64,000 nt of DNA from Larix kaempferi (Eukaryota; Streptophyta; Pinopsida; Pinales; Pinaceae): the NCBI GenBank assembly GCA_027924585.1, contig BSBM01000179.1, forward strand, positions 16,531,001 to 16,595,000, in the 5' to 3' direction. The position numbers were made by a program, and so were the translations under genes. Shown here one piece after another: positions 60,348-64,000 of the stretch. The notes under the pieces are model-generated. The model was given only the letters and a program-made list of their open reading frames with translations. It did not search any database and was not told the origin of the DNA. Each line of letters starts with the position of its first letter. Positions within the stretch are counted from its first letter, which is position 1.

Positions 60348-63058
60348 TGTGTAGAGACCTCCCCAGGTCCTTAGTTTAATTTAATGGAAATCTAGTAGTT
60401 TGCAATTTGTCCTAAGTTATTTTGTTTCAAGTCTTTATGTTTCCTTCAGTTGTTTTGTAAAACCTTTTGTTTCTAATATAGATAGCATTTCTAACATGTA
60501 GAAATCAAATTTGAACAGGTATAAACAACATCAATTTCTTAGCAGTTCTAAGTATATTTCTTTTCAACATTTTATACAGTTTATATCATTTTCTAAATGT
60601 AAAAATTGAAATTTCATACAAGTATACATGTTGGATAGTAGATCATATCCCCCTCTAGATCTTGATCTAGAAAACTCAATCAGCCAAATCAGTTTGCCAC
60701 CCTGCCAACTAGGAAAGCTTTGTTGAATCCCTAGCTCCAAGAAACTATGTTTCTTGGACCTCCGATACCAAAACCTAAGTACAAAACCCACCCAATCTCT
60801 CCCTTAACAAAATTTCAGACCTCCTCTACTGATTTTCTCATGTGACAGAATCCTTCTCCGAAATTCCATCTCTTCATATCTATCCCCTCTCCCTTCACTG
60901 ACTCGATCCCCTTTCATTTAATACCTTATCCCCTTTCTTAATGTTTGAACTCCCCTTTCAGAGTTATTCAGATTTGAATACGGTTTCATTTATTCCCAAC
61001 AACAAAATATTTATTTATTTAATAACCATGGTACCAATCAAATGTGGCTTATCAACATTAAATAGCATTCATTTAATTCCTTGTTATTTGGGTCACCTAC
61101 CATATTAATCAATTCATTAGAGAATAAGGTTCACCGTCTTATTCAACATGATGTTCCTTTAATAATATATTCTTAGTATAATTTATCATAATACTTATTA
61201 TTAATTAATAATTAAACAGAATTATTAATTAATAATAAATTTCCACATAAATTTTTAATAATAATGTAATCAAACATAAACTTGACATCACAATTTATTA
61301 CTAATAGTGTACTTGAAAACATTAATTTGACATATCTATAATTTAATAATACAATAATTTCATAATTTATGATGCATCAAGCTATTGTTCAATAAAATAT
61401 TTCAACATAAGTTATGACATCAATATTTTTTAATAATACGACTAAATCACAATTAAACAACATTTAGCAACATAATTCAACAGAAAGACTGACATAACAA
61501 TTTACTGTTAATATTGTACATGATGTTAATTTCACATCAAATATTTTATTATAGTTAAAACTTAATTAGTAATTTAATTAATTAATTCCCTTCTAGAATC
61601 CACTTATCATTTATTTAATGATTACACCCAACAATGAAGAGTCAACCTTAGTTACAATTAAAACCTATTTAATATTTATTGACCAAGTTAATAATAGTCC
61701 AATTAATCAATAATTACCATTTATTTAGTGATGACTACTATTAATAATTAACCTTAATCACAACTAAACCTTTCATTAATAATTTGACACAATTGTATCA
61801 ATTCATAACTAAATAAGTAGTAATATTTATAATGTAATTAGTCACAATCAATATACATTCAAGCCCAATCGTAATAGTATAATAGATCATTAATACAAGC
61901 ATATATAAACGAGTTATGTAAGCATAGATACTGCTTACATACTTCGTGTAGATACACTAATAGCACCCAAACACAGATAGCACATAATCACACAAGTTAC
62001 TATCTGTCAACGAATACTTAGATATGAATTTGCAATGTCTACCCATTTTCACTAACTCAGATCATAATAATCTATGAAACAAGCATAACATACTGAGTTA
62101 TGACACGAGAATCAAACAAATGTTTTCAACCCACACAGTTATTATGTTTCCCTCTAAAACTTCCACGACATTCCTATCTACCTACTTCCTTCTATCTAAT
62201 TCACAACTAACTTCAACATCCTATCCTTCCTCTGTTGGACTACCATGGAGCATCAACTACATAACCTAACTCCAATTAGAACCCATAAGGGGAAGTGTTG
62301 ACTACATCAACCAAGGTTTCCCAACAGACACCCACTAGTCATGATCACACACCTTGGGGAGTGTGCCATAGTACATCCCTCCCATGACTCTGTTTTTCAG
62401 AGTATAAACGATGGGTAATGCATCCACCCCTCCTAATGGAACAAGGGACTATGTCTACATCGACATAGTGACTGCGTTTCTACTGTTGTACTCAGGTTTT
62501 GTTATCGAATAACCAATTTGGGTGGTTGAGTTTCTTAAAACCCTACACCTTCCCATACATCATGATAATAAACTAATACCTATGCTAAACAATAATGCAT
62601 CACTTGCATACCATTTATATTTTGGAATTCATGTCCCCAATGCACTTCCACCTTGTAGGACCCAACTACCACTTATCTCTTTCAACCAGTAGGTTAGTCT
62701 CCAAACACAAGATGAAGAAATATCATGCAATCATTGGCATGTATACATATTTCATTACTAATGAACAATAACGCAAATAATTTTTCGGTGTACCATGCAC
62801 GTGGTATCATATCCATCGATTCAACATATAACTTTAACTTGGTATCCATGTATATCATCTATTAAATTTGTATGCTAGAGACATAATCAAAACATGAGCA
62901 TAATTCATAATATTAACATCACACGCATATATATAAATTCCACATAATAATAAATCCATATGTCCACAGTGTCATCAAACTAATGAAGTTCTACAATAAT
63001 AAGGAAATACCATCGGGTAATGGTGGTTCAGGTGGTAAAGTCAGAATGGAGCATATCA
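60348..63058 (-). repeat. 5' LTR of LARD-like element B
   Basis: 2711 bp, the same length as 6134-8844; a close match along its whole length. Confidence 0.87.
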
Positions 63059-63869
63059 GTGTGGTTATGATAATGGTGTCATTAGATATGTGTGGATGAA
63101 TGCAATTTATTTAGTGGCCAATCAATCTGGTGGGTAACTTCAAAATTTTCATTGATGGAATGTTTTTTTTTAACCTCTGGGTAAGATGCATCGTTTGGAA
63201 AATTGGCAGTTGGATGAGCTATTTTTTACCAATAATATTTGATTTAGTCATGTGTGTTATTTTCATCGAACTCAAAAAATTTAGATCATATTGTTTCACT
63301 GAAGGTTTTCATGATATCCACCTCAACTCTGCTTTATTGGTTATTGGTGCCATGGAGTCTATTTCTAGTTTGCAGAGACATTGGATGTCCTATTTTTATT
63401 TATTTTTTAGTGAGTGTCTATAACTTAGCTACTGAAATTTTCAACTAAATTACATTAGGGTGTTCCTTTATTTTTTAGACTGCTCTATTCCATGACCCAC
63501 TTTAGCTCATGGAGAAGATGGAATTTTGTACTACACATTGATTTCAATGTTATCAATACAAATTATAGAACTATTGGAAAAACAAAAAATACATTCTAAA
63601 GGTGTTACAAGCACTATAACATTGATAGAGACAAAAGAGCTATCAAGAATCATTAATTTTTTATATATAGAAAGTCTGCTTTCAATAGGCTCATCAGTTT
63701 GCATATGGCCTACAAATTAAAGCTTGCATAGACATGTAATAGAAGTTGTAATCTTTCCAAAAATAAAATTTGAAACATAAAGTATATCAACACCTACTAT
63801 AATTAAATCATATCAAAGATTTCATCTAGCTAAGAGCTCAAACCCAAGTTATTGAGAGTAACTTGTCCA
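63059..63869. other. Non-coding right flank inside copy B
   Basis: Counterpart of 8845-9639. ORFs at 63130-63423 and 63526-63720 correspond to 8916-9155 and 9279-9506 but differ in length through indels, so they are not supported as genes. Confidence 0.5.
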
Positions 63870-63963
63870 TCCAACATTTCTTCAATGAAAACTTGCCGCA
63901 AAGGGGAAATTAGGCCTTCCTTTTATAAAGCATATCCCAAGGAATTGTGCTCTTGAAAGATGT
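63870..63963 (-). pseudogene. LINE RNase H relic (copy B)
   Basis: Same position and sequence as 9640-9750 with a few changes; reads degraded RNase H motif on the minus strand. The window ends 37 bp later, before the site equivalent to the TRIM-like insertion. Confidence 0.5.
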
Positions 63964-64000
63964 AAATCATTGAAATGTTATATTGGTTTGTGATCAAAAC

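Larger units (their letters stand above)
54530..63058 (-). mobile_element. Long-LTR non-coding retrotransposon (LARD-like), copy B
   Basis: Same element as 2430-8844 with identical junctions: left LTR 54530-56963, right LTR 60348-63058, primer site complement at 60337-60347. Its interior is 3384 bp (997 bp in copy A). The left LTR has lost about 0.3 kb. Flanking pentamers are TGGTG (54525-54529) and GTGTG (63059-63063). No coding domain is found even in the longer interior. Confidence 0.85.
52116..64000 (+). repeat. Segmental direct repeat, copy B
   Basis: Second copy of 1-9786 in the same orientation. It is about 2.1 kb longer than copy A. It carries 2381 bp (57039-59419) absent from A, and lacks about 0.3 kb that A has at roughly 3509-3802. 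Corresponding LTRs of A and B resemble each other more than the two LTRs within either copy do, so duplication came after element insertion. Confidence 0.93.

Noticed and set aside
1-64000. Whole window as one giant LTR element, with the 10-12-kb repeats as LTRs
   Set aside because: The repeats themselves contain a complete LTR element plus its flanks and LINE scraps, lack LTR termini, and run off both window ends; a duplication explains them better.

Overview
This is a seed-plant nuclear window from a large, repeat-filled genome. The evidence is plant-type Ty1/copia and Ty3/gypsy proteins, initiator-Met-type primer-binding sites, 5-bp target duplications, a LINE RNase H relic, tRNA-like SINE heads and generally AT-rich sequence. 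Many elements carry several stop codons yet keep both LTRs, which fits a slowly purging genome; a gymnosperm is plausible but not shown. I found no intact host gene, no rRNA or tRNA gene and nothing prokaryotic.

Layout. (1) 1-9786 and 52116-64000 are two direct copies of one segment about 52 kb apart; both run off the window. Each contains the same minus-strand, non-coding LTR element with very long (2.7 kb) LTRs (2430-8844; 54530-63058). (2) 9916-12266 is a compact non-autonomous LTR element with perfect target duplications, next to LINE RNase H relics. (3) About 12.54-16.48 kb is a satellite-like array whose core (12822-15965) has a short-short-long higher-order repeat of about 620 bp. (4) About 17.1-20.05 kb is an unrecognised, decayed coding relic with three tandem coding repeats. 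(5) 20.1-28.1 kb is a nest: LTR-like sequence holding a near-solo gypsy LTR (21469-23008), then a minus-strand truncated copia element (23452-28085) that itself holds a solo LTR (26669-27398). (6) 30012-37240 is a full-length copia element, dead in coding but with both LTRs and target duplication. (7) 38.4-39.15 kb holds SINE-like pieces. (8) 39677-51294 is a minus-strand gypsy-family element bounded by CAATA. It encodes gag, zinc knuckles, protease and a second gag-like domain, but no reverse transcriptase or integrase. It is interrupted by a copia solo LTR (48742-49386) and by a 4.7-kb unit (42369-47112).

The 42369-47112 unit is the most unusual object. It has matching 5-bp duplications (GTTCG) at both ends, and removing it restores the host gag reading frame. 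Its two outer LTRs nevertheless look unrelated and face opposite ways: a minus-strand gypsy pol plus 3' LTR on the left, and a plus-strand non-autonomous element with 3' LTR on the right, fused at the right-hand element's primer-binding site. It looks like an integrated chimera of two retroelement cDNAs.

Relative order from nesting: long-LTR element first, then duplication of its surroundings (relative to its own insertion only); host gypsy element before its chimera and copia-LTR insertions; truncated copia before the 26669 solo LTR. All element boundaries and percentages were read by eye.
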